Source: Atopsyche davidsoni
Taxonomy: Eukaryota; Arthropoda; Insecta; Trichoptera; Hydrobiosidae
Assembly (NCBI GenBank): GCA_022113835.1
Contig: JAILWY010000006.1
Coordinates: 1,364,001-1,428,000, forward strand
Direction: 5' to 3'
DNA: 64,000 nt
Position 1 is the stretch's first letter. The number at the start of each line of letters is the position of its first letter. The position numbers and the translations under genes are program-made. The notes below the pieces were generated by a model, which was not told where the DNA came from, ran no database searches, and was given only the letters and a program-made list of their open reading frames with translations. This document shows positions 1 through 12,249 of the stretch, piece by piece.

Positions 1-120
1 CTGAGAAATTGAGGGTTGTTTTGCCCTCTAGGAGCATTGTCTTTCTCGTAGCGTTAACGTTGCCGATTTTGGGAAATATTTAAAAATATAATTAAATTGA
101 AATAAACAGTTTAAATTATC

Positions 121-360
121 AAAAGGTTTGCAACGGCTGCCCAGGCGATGTGATCTGGTGTTGCCCAGTGGGCCGCGACCGACCGTCGGCCTTCGCCGGG
201 TCGACCTATTTAACCGGTAACAATATACTGTTTACTTTATCAAATGCAAAAAAAAATCTATTGCATTCACTACTAGACGTGATTGAGCAAAACTACGACA
301 AGTTAGAGTAATGTAGTATGACCGCGGCACGCCCAAAGGCCGGCCCGGATAAAGTGCCAT
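121..360. other. G+C-rich patch in A+T-rich DNA
   Basis: Two G+C-rich stretches (about 130-215 and 320-352) stand out from the A+T-rich surroundings. The first holds the short inverted repeat CCGACCGTCGG. No reading frame or RNA gene was recognised. It may be a regulatory element or an old repeat fragment; the sequence alone does not decide. Confidence 0.3.
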
Positions 361-1540
361 ATTTATGTTTTTTTTATTATTTATAGTTTCTTAATGTATC
401 CATTAGGGAGAGATTATGCCCGATAGACGTTTGCAGATGTTTAATTTTATTGAGAAAGGAATAAAAAATCCATTATGGATTTTAAGTATTTTCTTGACCG
501 GGCCGTATTAGGGACGAGCTATAGCATCCCTGTAATTAATTGTAAACGTATCTTTATTAAAAGTTGCAAGTTGTGTCGCTGCGTGTGTAGCCGGCTTTAA
601 GAAAACCACAGATATCGACTGATAGGAAAACTGTCAATATAAATCTGTCAGGTTTAAACTAAGTCTAACGTCTTCCGGGCCGAGATAGCAAGCGCAATAT
701 AAAATAACCAGTTTAGTTGTCAATGCGATGTTTTTTTTTTGTGATATAAAATTTATTATCGTATGTCATTAAGATTAGAGATTCGAAGTTGTGTGAGTTC
801 GGTGTGTGAATTTGTTTGAGAGATTATTGTCGATTAAGTCCCGGTGTGAGAAACAGAATATGTGTCAAATTCCTATACAGCGGAAGTCAGATGTGTAAAT
901 ATTTGTATGAATGATAGATATACTTATCTTCAAGATTCGCAATACACAATAAAAATATGTGAAAATCATGTTACAAATGTAGCGCTAAGCGCTATCATAA
1001 TTTAACTAGACAATAGTACCGAATAAGGCTCTCTATTTTAACCACAATAACTTTTTAAAAGACTCATGTTTTTGTGAGTATATATTATTTTTAATACAAT
1101 TAATTAAAAACTGTTGATCGATGTATACGTAAAGTAGTCTTGAACATTTATATTGCCTATATGTTCAGGGTGTTGAATTTTTTTTCATCATTCCCAATCA
1201 TTTATCAATTTGTATTATTTTTGGTTATCCCTTCTATGCTCCTTAAACTATTTTTTTCTAATTGCTTCCAAGTCTTTGCTGTCGTCTGATAATATAATAA
1301 ATCAACACAAATTCTAATTAATATTGGTAATATATTAAAAATTCATATATATCGTAGATAAACCATGATTTTATCTATTGTAATAATAATGATTAATAGT
1401 TAAAAACGGTTAGAATAAAAAAGAAACTTAGTTTTAAAAAATTAACAATATGTCCGGCGCAGCAAATTTCGAATAAACGTTTTGGCTTAGATAAGTCAAG
1501 ATCAACAGGTTCTTAGTGCAGTCGTGGCATTTTTACGACG
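361..1540. other. A+T-rich non-coding DNA
   Basis: Nothing recognisable was found here: no usable reading frame, RNA gene or clear repeat. The stretch at 511-534 has short complementary AGGGA/TCCCT arms, which is no more than expected by chance. Confidence 0.5.
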
Positions 1541-1700
1541 TCACTTAAAGTTCACAGGCCAGGGGTCGAGAGTGGGTGCAGACGGATTATCAGCCACAAT
1601 GATGAGGCAGAAAGTCTCCGAGGCCTGAGACGATGGCACGTGGCCAACCTCCCGTGATGCAGGACAGAATGGTGAAGGTCGAATGGCAAACTTCCGATGG
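1541..1700. other. Higher-complexity G+C-rich block, candidate regulatory element
   Basis: About 160 bases of balanced composition lie inside A+T-rich DNA. An ACGTCA half-site sits just before it, near 1540. The minus-strand frame across it (64 codons) has no recognisable domain. Candidate conserved non-coding element on composition only. Confidence 0.25.
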
Positions 1701-2239
1701 CAGTTAAATTATACTCGGTGAACATAAAACTAATTTCAAATGCCATGTTGATGTAAAACTTTTATAAAAGTATGACCCCATAGAAAATTAAATTCATCCA
1801 TAAATTACAATGTAATGAATAACGCTGTGCCTTGCAAAACTATGTAAAGTATGTATTCAGATAAATTACCGCAAAAGAAAGCAATTTTACATGTAAACGA
1901 TATTTTATAGAGTACCATAAATATTTTTAAGGATATCCTCAATTTCAGTTGAATTTTCAGTTCGCTGAATAATAAAATTATAGGTCCACAAATGCCATAT
2001 ACTTGAAAAAAAAACTTTAACCTTTTACAGCTTTCATAATACACAAGTAACTACAAGTAATTGTATTTTTATTCAATTATATATGCCGTAACAATGATGT
2101 ACGTACGCTATCCCGAGCATGGTATCTGTACCGCATTAGAGATGATTAATCTTTGCGTATTTTCCTCGATTTCCAACGGTTCGTATAATAAATTAAGTAT
2201 ATATTTATATTAAAGGTCACAGGCTAATATCAAAATGAT

Positions 2240-2590
2240 GTGTTTTTAATAAGATCGCAATCAGAATGTGAATCTCAGTACATCGCACAGTCCAACGCGG
2301 TGGAGCAACTTCAGAGATCTCCAGGCAGCCTATTGCTCGGGCCCGATACAACGAAGTACAGAACTTACTTGAAGAGTTCATATCGTACCATAATGAACCC
2401 CCTGAAAAAATTGTCCGTTACAGTACTAATTTGGCATTGGACAGCTTATTAATATAATAGGTTATCTGAAGAAAAAATCTATTCAAGAGACTAGACCAGT
2501 GAAGTGGAATATCATAGAGACCTCAATTGATTATTCGTCATCAAAACCCTTATCCTTGCTGCTAATATTTCTTAAGATTATATGATTGCT
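2240..2590 (+). pseudogene. Possible decayed coding remnant, family unknown
   Basis: Three plus-strand frames look protein-like in succession. The first is open from 2240 and includes SQYIAQSNAVEQLQ. A second, shifted frame ends at the stop near 2452 and includes YNEVQNLLEEFISYHNEPP. A third, after about 2460, includes ETRPVKWNIIETSIDYSSS and ends near 2580. Helix-friendly, charged peptides handed from frame to frame suggest an old coding sequence broken by at least two indels, perhaps from a transposable element. I do not recognise the family, and chance composition remains possible. No terminal repeats were found around it. Confidence 0.25.
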
Positions 2591-2740
2591 TCAACCGCAC
2601 TAAAACTTGCTACTAGCTTTACCACAGACTTCAACAAAATATTAGATTATTTTACATGGTTACATCTATTGATTTTTCAAGTGTGTAGCAATATTTTATT
2701 ATTTTTTCAAAAGTGAGCAGCCTTGAGCATATGTAACTAG

Positions 2741-2756
2741 ATTTGCATACGCAAAT
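2741..2756. promoter_or_regulatory. Octamer (POU-type) site in inverted pair
   Basis: ATTTGCATACGCAAAT contains a perfect ATTTGCAT octamer. Its ATTTGC is mirrored by GCAAAT across four bases. It stands directly beside a G+C-richer block (2757-2960), which fits an enhancer. POU-domain binding is inferred from the known octamer consensus only. Confidence 0.35.
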
Positions 2757-2960
2757 AAAAGAGTTTCCGGCTACGGAAAACATTACACTTTGAGGATGCA
2801 GCTAGGTGTGACTGCGGCTTCCGGTCGTCTGCGACCAGCGCCTTGGGCTCCCCTGATGTGTACAGATGATTCGTGACCCTGTTTACCCAGCAATTCATCA
2901 GTCGCACAGATTATAGACCACCTGGAGTCGTAATCAAAAACACACAACATTAATGGGACC
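2757..2960. other. Candidate conserved non-coding element
   Basis: A 200-base block of balanced composition follows the octamer site and includes a G+C-rich core around 2810-2860. All frames are closed and no RNA gene is visible. Regulatory function is inferred from composition and the adjacent octamer. Confidence 0.25.
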
Positions 2961-4974
2961 TTCGCTAATTTTCACAGAGTAATTGATTTACAAGCAGCGT
3001 AAGCGTTCCACCTGAGTGGCTGATAATTTTCTTGATGTTTTTATAAACGTTTACAAGAAGCAGCCCGTATTATTGTAATACAACTGATTTTGCGGAAAAC
3101 TCAGCTGCTTCAACAAGACTTGAAGTGCTTCGCAATTTTTTTTTGTTCAGCGCAGATAACTGTGAGTTAAGATTTTATAACTGGGAATTATGAATGACTG
3201 TCAATTTTTTAAACTTAAATGACGTATTAGTAAATGCTATTAATTGTAAAAATTAATATAGTTCATAACCCAAGAAACGATCCATACCTCTAATCCGCTA
3301 CAGTTATCAATGAATGAATTATTCCTTTATTGAGAAAAATACTAATACAGTAAATATGTGTGACATTAAATAATTAAAAGTAGATAAGGCTAGGATCTGT
3401 TTGTATCGTTATTTCAAACCTTCAATGTAGGCGTGTATCCAAAAAATATTAATCGCTACACATATCTATTGGAATCACCATTCAAGATGTCTGGTCATGG
3501 TTTTGATGTTCTCGTTGGGAAACCTATTTAAAAGTTTGTACTTCCGATCACTAACAAGATAGACTCTGTAGTGTTCTCGTACACAAATTACTCGATCCAC
3601 CTGGCTACACAGAGCGGATCTGTTCTGATTAACGGACATTAAAATATGCATTGCCTCACCTGATTTCAACGCTTGACTTAACTCCTAGGTATCATTGTGT
3701 TTTGCGGATTGGGTTGAAATAAATTGACAGTCAACTAAGAGTCGCAGCGACACTGCCATTAATCTCAACAATATCATATATAATCTCAAAAGTATCTGAA
3801 AACTAATGTTATTTGTTTCATAGCATTTTCATGATCGTTCAGTGCGTAGTTTGTAAAGAAAAGGCACTTCTACATATTTAATTATTTTTTTAAACATAAT
3901 GTTATTCCACTAAGACGTATCCCATTAAAAATATTATGTATATATCTTGAATATAAAAATTACATTTTTTTGTGCTCGTGATAATTTTTTTAATCATATT
4001 GAGTTACATTGAAATATACCTTAAATTTACAATATGACTGATATTTTTTTCTTCAATGGCACTAGAAGCAAATATACCTACAAAATCTATAATGCCATCC
4101 AAAGAAAAAACTTATACCCAAGGATAACCAATGATGTCTGACAAGGACAGGACAATAATAAACACTGTGTATATTTCGCGGTGCACAGCTGTAAAATGTG
4201 TCACGTTTTATTAGTTGGACACAGTGTCACGATAGACCAGCGGTAAACAAAAGATCAAGGTATACTAATCTCCCTACTCGTGTATTAGTCTGTTGATTGC
4301 ATATATTAATAACTACTGATCTAAAAAAATATTTACTTCTTATTATTATAATAATTATATTCGTAGCTGCAATTGATACGTTCGTGATCGTGAGTTATAA
4401 AATTTATAAAAAATCCCTTTTGTTTCAGAGTTCTAATCTTGTCACGAATCATTCAATATGGTAAACATGCGGTACCTCTTGGAATTGATAACAAAAACTT
4501 GCAAGAATGCAGCCTCGTGCACCTATGATGTAAAGGAAATGAGGTTTTTGTATGGCTGATATAATGTACTGTTTTTTACGAGACCTTGGATTTTATCAGA
4601 ACTATTATATCTAGAGATATAAGTCCTTCCTAATTCAACAAAATGACAGCTGCAGTTATTTTGATGTTTTATAAAAATTATAATTTAAGCATTAAATCAT
4701 TAAAATTAAGCTTTCGGAACCCACTGCAAAAAATCTTAGTTACAGATGAAAATATGTATTAAACTCACTGTATATAATCTTTCAATGACCGTATGTCATT
4801 CTATAATATTTAAAAAAAACTATAAGGCATTCAAATCAAATATTCACATACACTTCTTACGCATGCTTTATAATCAGTTTATTTCTCTTATTTTGTTATC
4901 AGTTTTCTTTGTGTCAATTATGAGCATTCACATACTGAATGATTTTGAATACCAGCTTTCAGTGAATTAGAGAC
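2961..4974. other. A+T-rich non-coding DNA with one nested hairpin
   Basis: No gene is supported. The only structure noted is a nested inverted repeat at 3057-3111: outer arms GAAGCAGC/GCTGCTTC, with an inner stem GTATTA/TAATAC at 3068-3082. The rest is poly-A/T-rich sequence. Confidence 0.45.
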
Positions 4975-5310
4975 ATCGTGATATTATGACCTTGAATCAT
5001 CAGGTAATACTCCTCGATTGTCATTAAACTCAAATGACCGCTTATATAGTGATTTTGCTACCCCTTTGTGTATTATAAGCTTTCAATAATTAAAAATAAT
5101 CTTGATATTTTGACCTTGAATCATCAGGAAACCTCAATTTTCATGAAGCCCAAATTACTGTTTATTCGCTATTCATTCAAAATATAGTAATTTGGGTACC
5201 CCCTTGTGTGTTTTCAGCCAATCAAAAGCATCACGATATTTTGACCTTGAATCATCAGGTGATACACCTTGATTGTCATGAAGCCCAAATGACTGCTTCT
5301 TCGCTATTCA
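4975..5310. repeat. Tandem repeat, about 2.7 copies of a 124-131-base unit
   Basis: The segment GACCTTGAATCATCAGG occurs at 4988, 5112 and 5243. It is followed each time by a diverged version of the same sequence: a TTG/TTT-TCATGAA-type stretch, then CAAATGAC or CAAATTAC, then CTATTC or a variant. Copies 1 and 2 also share a distal part with TACCCC and TTGTGTGTT; copy 3 stops short of it where the G+C-rich block at 5311 begins. Copies have diverged by substitutions and small indels, so the array is not young. Confidence 0.8.
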
Positions 5311-5580
5311 AATCAGCTCCCAATGCATCTCCAGCTGAGCTGGGGGGGCCGGCATCCACCAAGGTCTAATACCTGGCCGGGAGTCATAATTGCCAAGTTT
5401 CTCCAGCGCTGTCGTCTCGAGGAGCTGCCCGGCCCGCCCCTGAGCACTGTGTTTATTGGAGAACAGGACGGCTGCCGCAATTACCGGCGCTGATGACGGG
5501 CGCGGACATGCCCCGGATCGATGATGCAGCCGAAGGTTTTCGGAGGAGGCTTCCATGTAAATGAGGGCGTATCGCCCTTG
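5311..5580. other. G+C-rich island abutting the tandem array
   Basis: This is one of the most G+C-rich stretches of the window, beginning exactly where the third tandem copy breaks off. The minus strand is open for 82 codons (5308-5556). The peptide is rich in Ala, Pro, Arg and Ser, with no recognisable motif, as expected of any G+C-rich DNA with few stop codons. It could be a regulatory element, an untranslated exon or part of an inserted repeat. Confidence 0.3.
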
Positions 5581-6095
5581 TAACTGACTTATTTTGTATT
5601 TAAATAAACCGATGCAACATCTGTGTCAAGTGCACTGACAAAATGACCGCCTAGTTTTTGAAATTTCGATTTCTCTTTTATCATGAGATATTTTGAATGA
5701 AAACTATTTAAATTATTAAATAAAAATATTTTTTCAACGCAGGATGTTAGTTATATATAAATAAAAAAGTAGATCTAGGCCAGATATATTTTAATATCGT
5801 CATAAGTTGTCAACAATTATTAAAAGTGATATCAAATTGAAACATTGATCTTGCAAAATTAAAAGTTACCAAAACACCTGTAAGTGCAGTTGAGTCATGT
5901 TGACGCCAAATTTTATAAATTCGATTGTTTTCGGAAATGTATGATATCAAAAGCATCACGTATGTTTTACGTTTGTATAATTCATTGTTATCATCACTTA
6001 TATTTGATATTCAAAAAGAAAAGTAAACTTTAGGCATTTATAAAAAAATGTTTAAACAATCTGGTCACTTCGGTAAATGTAGATAAGTAGATACA

Positions 6096-6400
6096 TACCT
6101 GTAGGAGATATGCTCGAAGCCTACGCCCTCAATCATCTTATAATTTTAAGTGAGTGTACGTCTGGCTTTAGCCTACAGACTGGCGAGTTCCTGCTTAAAA
6201 TAATATATTACGCCTATAATTTCCTGCCCCACTGCGCGGACGAACCATCGTTGAACGTTTCATTTGGTTTGACATATTTTGAGAAACGATCGAGAGCAAC
6301 GAAAAAGACAGCACCGACTTTCTTTTACCTGTGGAAAAGGCGCTACGGTTTAAGAGAAATCTCACAAATATAATCACGTATCACGGGCAAGAATGCCCGT
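6096..6400. other. Balanced-composition block with a terminal hairpin
   Basis: A 300-base block stands out from A+T-rich flanks. Its edge carries an inverted repeat, ACGGGCA (6383-6389) and TGCCCGT (6394-6400). On the minus strand it has a CAG/GTATGT donor-like site at 6100 and an acceptor-like CCTTTTCCACAG near 6327. No frame between them gives a convincing exon. Candidate regulatory element. Confidence 0.25.
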
Positions 6401-8009
6401 AATTGGATGATTTATTAAACTCTATTCAATATGCTATTTATATGGGTATATCCAACCCCAAAACAAATTCTTCTCCAAGTGCCTCTTCTCAGAGCAGGAT
6501 GGTGGCCATTTCACTGAACATGTTTGTCTTACTAATTCGGCTGTACTCCCGAGATAACAAGAAATTATTTATAAAAGAAGACATAACGACATCGTTTGTA
6601 AACAAAAAGAATATTAAAACTCGAAAATACGAAACTATCGATTTTTAAATAGTTATTTTGAAAGAATTTGTTACATATAAACTTTAAATAAATAAATGAT
6701 GTTTAAAACCGTAATACGTTATCTAATTTTTTTTCTAAGTGTACCTACAAAATCAAAAGTTGTATATAAAAAAATCTTTTGAGCTTCGATACTCAAAATA
6801 TCTTTTCAATGTTTTAGATGTAATAAATAACATTTATAAGAAATAAATGAATTGTGATATTGAAGAAACGTGTGCATCTCAAGCAGGAAACTCACCTAAA
6901 TAATCTGTACGGCAAGCTTAATAATGACTGTGGTGTACAGGTTTTTTTTATCAGTGTGAGGCTTTAAATGTGCACATTAAACCAGCAAAAGATATAAAGC
7001 CTAAAGCATGGTACAACCTACATATAAATAATAGACAAATTATTGTCATTATAATATACTTAAAAACTTAAATGTACTCACGATAAGAGCTGTAATTTAT
7101 TTTAAGAATCATATCACTGAAATATCTTTAGGGAATATGTTTTGTGGTTATTTTAATTAAAAAATTAACCAAAGTATAATCTGTGATCAAAGCGTTATTC
7201 TCGTTTAACTTCCACGCATGAATTTCACATGAGACGGATAGGAAATGAGCAGGTTTAATTGCGAGAAAAAATGTTGTACTGAATCTAACGCGCCTGTGTT
7301 AATCGTTTCAGCAACAAGATGATAATAAACAACTTTTGGAATATTCTTAAAGCTCATGATTCATTACTCATGCTTATCAACCACGTAACTAATATATTTA
7401 CTTGCGGATTTTGAAGAGCTGATCTACTAAGACAATATTCAGCAGCTGCCAATTATAACACAATTTAGTTTGACAATCTATAATTTTAACAAAACACTCT
7501 TGCACTGAACTTAAACGCGGATCAATATTTACCAAAATATGTTTTATGCATATGAGACGTTTTTAACGATTGTTTTTTTATTTATATTAAAACACAATAA
7601 CAATTTTGCTGATTTATAAATAATGGTTTTTGGTCTTTTCTTCCTGTTTCAAACCACAGTTTTTTTAATACAACAACAAACAAACGATATTCATTAAAAT
7701 ACTATATTTTTAGCAAATCTATTATTACAAAAGAAACATCACCAAGAATTTAAAGTACTCCTTTAAAAGAAATTCCACACTTAATACTGAAGAATCTTTA
7801 GTAAATAAAACATTGATAATCTGCCCAATCGTTAGAAAGACTAAAATAAACCGGAGCTATATATAGTTTTCCTCTCTTGAGTTTGGTAAACATTTAAGGA
7901 ACAAATCTGTTCATAGTTTTTTTAAGGGTAAATAGTGTAGTGGGTCCTCTGGTTCATTTACAGTTCATTTAAATTTCTACAAGGTACTTCAGAGCACATC
8001 CCTTCACAA
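6401..8009. other. A+T-rich non-coding DNA
   Basis: No gene, RNA gene or structured repeat is supported. A short stretch of slightly higher complexity lies at about 7200-7330. A TTTAAATAAATAAATG run near 6690 resembles the A-rich tail of an old retroelement, but nothing upstream identifies one. Confidence 0.45.
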
Positions 8010-8530
8010 TCATTCCAAGTATGCTACTCCATACCGATTCTCACAGAATGGGGAGAGCCATATATCCAATGATGTTAAAATATCATTGCAAAGACAAGAT
8101 GAAAGGAAAGATTAATTCACGAGGTTGCGATAGATATCCTCGTATATACCGTGCACAGGTCAGGTGCAATCGTAGCTTACGAGATGTTGGCCTTTATTCG
8201 TCGCAACGGTAAACCCGACAGGAAGTGGTTACTCTAAGATGTCTGCGGGTCACTCCTGTTTGGATAGACCCTTCACCGTGACGCGGAATCAGAGCGGTAT
8301 GGATGCAAGAGCTGCGCTTTATATGACGGATGAATAATTGATCCGTTCCGCGGACATGAATCGGCGGTGCATTTTTTACAATGCATTTATTCCGTTCACA
8401 GAGCGATGTCGGATGCTGACTAGACGGGCATGGCTGATGGGATAACATGCAGATCGAATTACATAATAGATATGTCGATTGCAATAGTCTACAAGCTAGT
8501 ACTGGGGAAGCGGGAAATCGTTAGGGAGCC
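8010..8530. other. Higher-complexity block, candidate conserved element
   Basis: About 500 bases of balanced composition. Plus-strand (63 codons) and minus-strand (96 codons, 8194-8484) open stretches exist but show no known domain, no splice-bounded structure and no initiation context. An inverted pair GTAAAAAATGCAC/GTGCATT-like lies near 8370. Regulatory role inferred only from composition. Confidence 0.25.
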
Positions 8531-8919
8531 TGAGCACGTGAGGCTCTGGGTTAAAAAAAAACACTTATATTGAAGGGCCTTGTCACGTCGATTCAATCCC
8601 GAGAAGTGGTTATAACGCTTTTAAAAATTATTATAAATTAAATTAGATATTTCCAAGAGGATAACAATTTTTTTAACATAATATTTTTTTCTTCATGTTT
8701 GCATTCAAAAGTAAATCAAAAGAAAGCAAGAGTTCTAAAAAGAATCCAGTTGAAAGTTTCACTAGATTAGAAATTAACACTAGAAAAAATATATAAACTC
8801 ATTTATCACGATCACGACTGCTAATGTAGAGCATAGGTTTGCGTTTCGCAAGCATCCTCTAATTAAGGCTTTATAACGCGTGAGGTTAGTATGAAAATGA
8901 CTTATAAATAAGAGGAAAA

Positions 8920-9121
8920 TTCCCAAGGCTCGGTCGCAGCGGACAGCTGCCTGAACGAGATTATTGTCGCCGAGGAACGCGGAGTGAAAACAAAAAATGA
9001 GAGCTGCCGCCGAGGCATGTCACTCGAGCCATTCTCGGAGTGGAAAACACTCGGAAAGCCACCGCGATATGCAGCCTACACGCGAGGCCACCGGAGAGAC
9101 CGCCACGGCTGGGCGACAGCA
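8920..9121. other. G+C-rich leader next to a diverged tandem array
   Basis: This block is rich in CCGCCGAGG and CGGAGTGGAAAA-type sequence. It runs without a break into the diverged repeats that start at 9122. The plus frame (65 codons) ends within the first repeat and has no recognisable domain. Confidence 0.3.
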
Positions 9122-9690
9122 CCAAGCATCGTGGGAGAATTCAAAACAGCAAGGTCTATAATAAACGATCCATACAAGTAAAAAATCCGAAAGTAAAGGT
9201 CCGAACGAACAGTGTGTAATCTGCATTATTTTACACTCAAAAAGCAGACTACATGCGAGAACACAAGGAGAACTCGCTCTGCAAAGCAGTATGTGACATG
9301 CTAAGGGCTACATGCTACAAGCATCGTGGAAGATTTAATAATTCTCGAAAAGTCACAGTAAGATGTGGACGAGATGGAGATGGAGATGCTTCAACCATCG
9401 TGGAAGAGTTTTAAACAGTAATATCTATATTAAATGCTTGATAACAGGTAAAAATCTATATGTAAATTTCCGAACAAAGAGTGTATGATCTATTTAATTC
9501 AACACTCTGAAAACGCTACACGCAAGAGCACCAGAAATACTTAGCGGTATGAGGTGGTTACAAGTATCTTGGGAGATTGTCAAACAGCAATATCTCTATT
9601 AAATATGCTTTATACAACTTAAAATGTAGGTTCGAACGAGGAGTGTGCAATCTATACTATTCTTTGAGAGAAAGAAGCGAAACGCGGATG
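9122..9690. repeat. Diverged tandem repeat, three main copies and one short copy
   Basis: CAAGCATCGTGGGAGA-like starts occur at 9123, 9318, 9392 and 9561. After the first, third and fourth, the same order of landmarks follows: an AAACAGCAA-like segment, TCTAT.AT.AA, a CGAAC segment, then AGTGTG.AATCT and a T-rich run, often followed by ACACTC and a GCTACA-like segment. Start-to-start spacing is 195, 74 and 169 bases, so the 9318 copy is truncated. The copies are clearly related but far from identical, indicating an old duplication of a complex unit. Confidence 0.65.
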
Positions 9691-9699
9691 ATGGGTAAG

Positions 9700-11060
9700 T
9701 AAGCAGGAGTTTGAAGCGTTTTGCTGCAGTTGGCATACTCATGGCGATTTTGAAGTTTTCTATTTTATATCCAATAAAAATGCTGCAGAAATATAGCAAA
9801 TAAACATTTATTGAATGAAATGAAAAAAAAAGTAAGAGAATTGGTTCAAAACTTTATATTTTTTTTAGTTATTTATCTCTATAAAATAAGTATATCTTGG
9901 CTTAAACAAGAACGACATTTTTTTCTATGTGAAACAGGCACATTTAAAGTAAACCGTAGTTTACGCCCACATTCCTTAAAACCACAATAATGGATCCGAA
10001 AGTTAAGTATATTACATTCAAATTTAAATAACGAAATTAGCTTAATCTGATCTGATTATTGGCGATTTTATTAGAAATTATAAAAATTAAGGCTAACCGA
10101 AAACACTTTCAGAATCGGTATAAGCATTCCATAATCGATAATTTAGTATGCAGTTAGTGGAGATTTCGTAGGAGCTTGATTGAAATCGCGAGAGCCGCTC
10201 CATGCATGATCCGCAGTTAAAAACTTTCATTTCTAAAAAAAAAAAAACGTGTCCAAGTTTCCTGTGAGCGAGGTGTCATATTTATACACGAAGACCTGCA
10301 ATTTGGTCGCTTTTCACAGCTGCGACCACCGCCGACAGCGCGACCTCGAATCTCAATACCGGTTACTAAAAACGACACACTGACAAAAAAAAACTCCCAA
10401 CAACCAATCATAAATCTTCGAATCGAACGAACGCAATTTTTTTTTTAAATTTTAATGAATTAGAAAATATCAAAAAAAGTAGCAAAATAAAATGGAAATA
10501 CGACAATTGAGAGTCTACAAGTTGTGACAACTTGAGCTAGAGACTTAAGGGTCTAGGTCCCATAATCGAGTTTTTTTATCATTTTCTAGTCCGTTTTGCG
10601 AAAAGTCGACTGCACCAATCAAAAAAATTTAAATGCATAAAGTTTGATACATCCCTTCTTCCGAACAGGATATATTTTTATTTCTTATAAATTTACTATT
10701 AATATGATAAATATGTGTTTTTCCGATTGAAGTGTAGGAATTTGGAGATTCGTCATGTCCCTTTTCCAAGAGTCCTAAACATTTAAAAGTCTTTTTTTCA
10801 ATTGAAATTAAAATATTCAATATAAACCCTGTGAGATATATTAATTTAAAAATTAAAAAAAAAAAACCTTTAACAAACTATGGTTTTGAAAACCCAATTT
10901 TTCAACATCTTCAAGATTTTATTTTACCCTGAAAATGGACGTTAATTAAATAATAAAAAATAGATAAATATAATTTATAGTTTTCTCAATACTCTGTAAA
11001 AAAAAAATCAACTTTCGACATAGAAAAATAAAGTGACAATTAAATTTATTAAATGACACG
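9700..11060. other. A+T-rich DNA with one balanced block
   Basis: No gene is supported. A more complex block lies at about 10,140-10,400. It carries an inverted repeat TGGTCGC (10,304-10,310) and GCGACCA (10,322-10,328) and may be regulatory. The remainder is A/T-run-rich. Confidence 0.4.
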
Positions 11061-11083
11061 ATTTCGCCAGGTAACGGACTGCC

Positions 11084-11107
11084 TCTGGTGTCTGGTTGGA
11101 CACCAGA
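11084..11107. repeat. Short foldback hairpin
   Basis: TCTGGTGTC and GACACCAGA form a perfect 9-base stem with a 6-base loop. An AGGTAAC stretch occurs on both sides (near 11,069 and 11,139), giving a symmetric look. It may be the remnant of a small foldback element. Confidence 0.5.
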
Positions 11108-11369
11108 CCAACTGCCTTAACATAACTAGGTAACAATTTTTATCATGCAGATAATGCAAGATATTTTCTATAAATTTTGAAATCATAAAATATGTTTAAT
11201 TTTATATAAAATATCTTCGACTGTAAAAACAATAATAATCCGATTTATAATAAATTAACGTTACATCACTGATATTGAGTTCGGGTGTGGTAGTCTGTTA
11301 GCATGTGATATATTAAACATAATATGAAAATGATTGTAATACAAATGTAGGATAGAGAATAACAACGCG

Positions 11370-11560
11370 GTCTTTTATGTAGATGGATTTATGGGGGTGA
11401 TAAATCAAGCCTCCGTGACAAGTGACGGGCTTCAGCGACCCTGATGCATTCCGGGGAGGGGGCGGTGAGTCCTCGAAGGCTGTGTCCGCGCACTAATCAG
11501 CCGATTGATACTCTGCGTGGGTAGACTGAACGTGACTGGAATTTTCAGTCATTTTTCATG
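11370..11560. other. G+C-rich block, candidate conserved element
   Basis: This block includes a G-rich stretch (GGGGAGGGGGCGG at about 11,453-11,465) inside A+T-rich DNA. No open frame or RNA structure was recognised. Candidate regulatory element on composition alone. Confidence 0.3.
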
Positions 11561-12249
11561 ATTCTATGACACTTCAGAAATGCGCAGCTGCCTTAATAAT
11601 GAGTATTGTGTAATCTAGAATATTCACACTGTATCTGTTCACTATACCTATAACTTAACGATTCTAAACATTTATCAGAATACGAAAGAAATATAGCATA
11701 CATAAAAACGATTGAGCACACCTTAACTAGTACAAGTGAAAATATTATAAAACTTACCATTAAAGTATATCAATCCAAATGCGCTATTAACGCAACGTTT
11801 GTATCTGAAACAAAAAATGTATATTAATCAATATATTAGGCACACGCAATAAAATTTCAATTACAAGGATATTTTTTAGTTTCAGTTTAAAAATATCATT
11901 TGTAATAAAATTTTATCTAAAAATATATGCTATATAAGAAAGAACAATTTTTGTGATAAATATTCTTCAAGTAAATTCAATCTTAAATTGACATTTATAA
12001 TCCATGTTACGTTATACAGTGTGTTTATGCATATATAACTATATACCGCTGATATATATTTACGATAACCTATATTTAGAGGCAGTTTATGGTTGTATAT
12101 TTTCGTTACGGTTTAGAGTTTATACTGAAGTTCAAAAATTAAAAAAAAAAAAAAACATGAAATGACCGTCATCTGTATTCATTAGACGCGTACTTTATTT
12201 GTAAGATGGAATTACGCTACCTGATCAACTTTTAATGAATGATTTCGTA

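Noticed and set aside
3652..3664. Minus-strand CAG/GTGAGG
   Set aside because: The preceding sequence is mixed, not pyrimidine-rich; an isolated donor-like match.
6095..6106. Minus-strand CAG/GTATGT as a third ratchet point or exon end
   Set aside because: No pyrimidine tract precedes the CAG, and no convincing exon lies upstream.
8575..8610. GATTCAATCCCGAG as a B box of a SINE
   Set aside because: No A box or T-arm pairing could be found around it.
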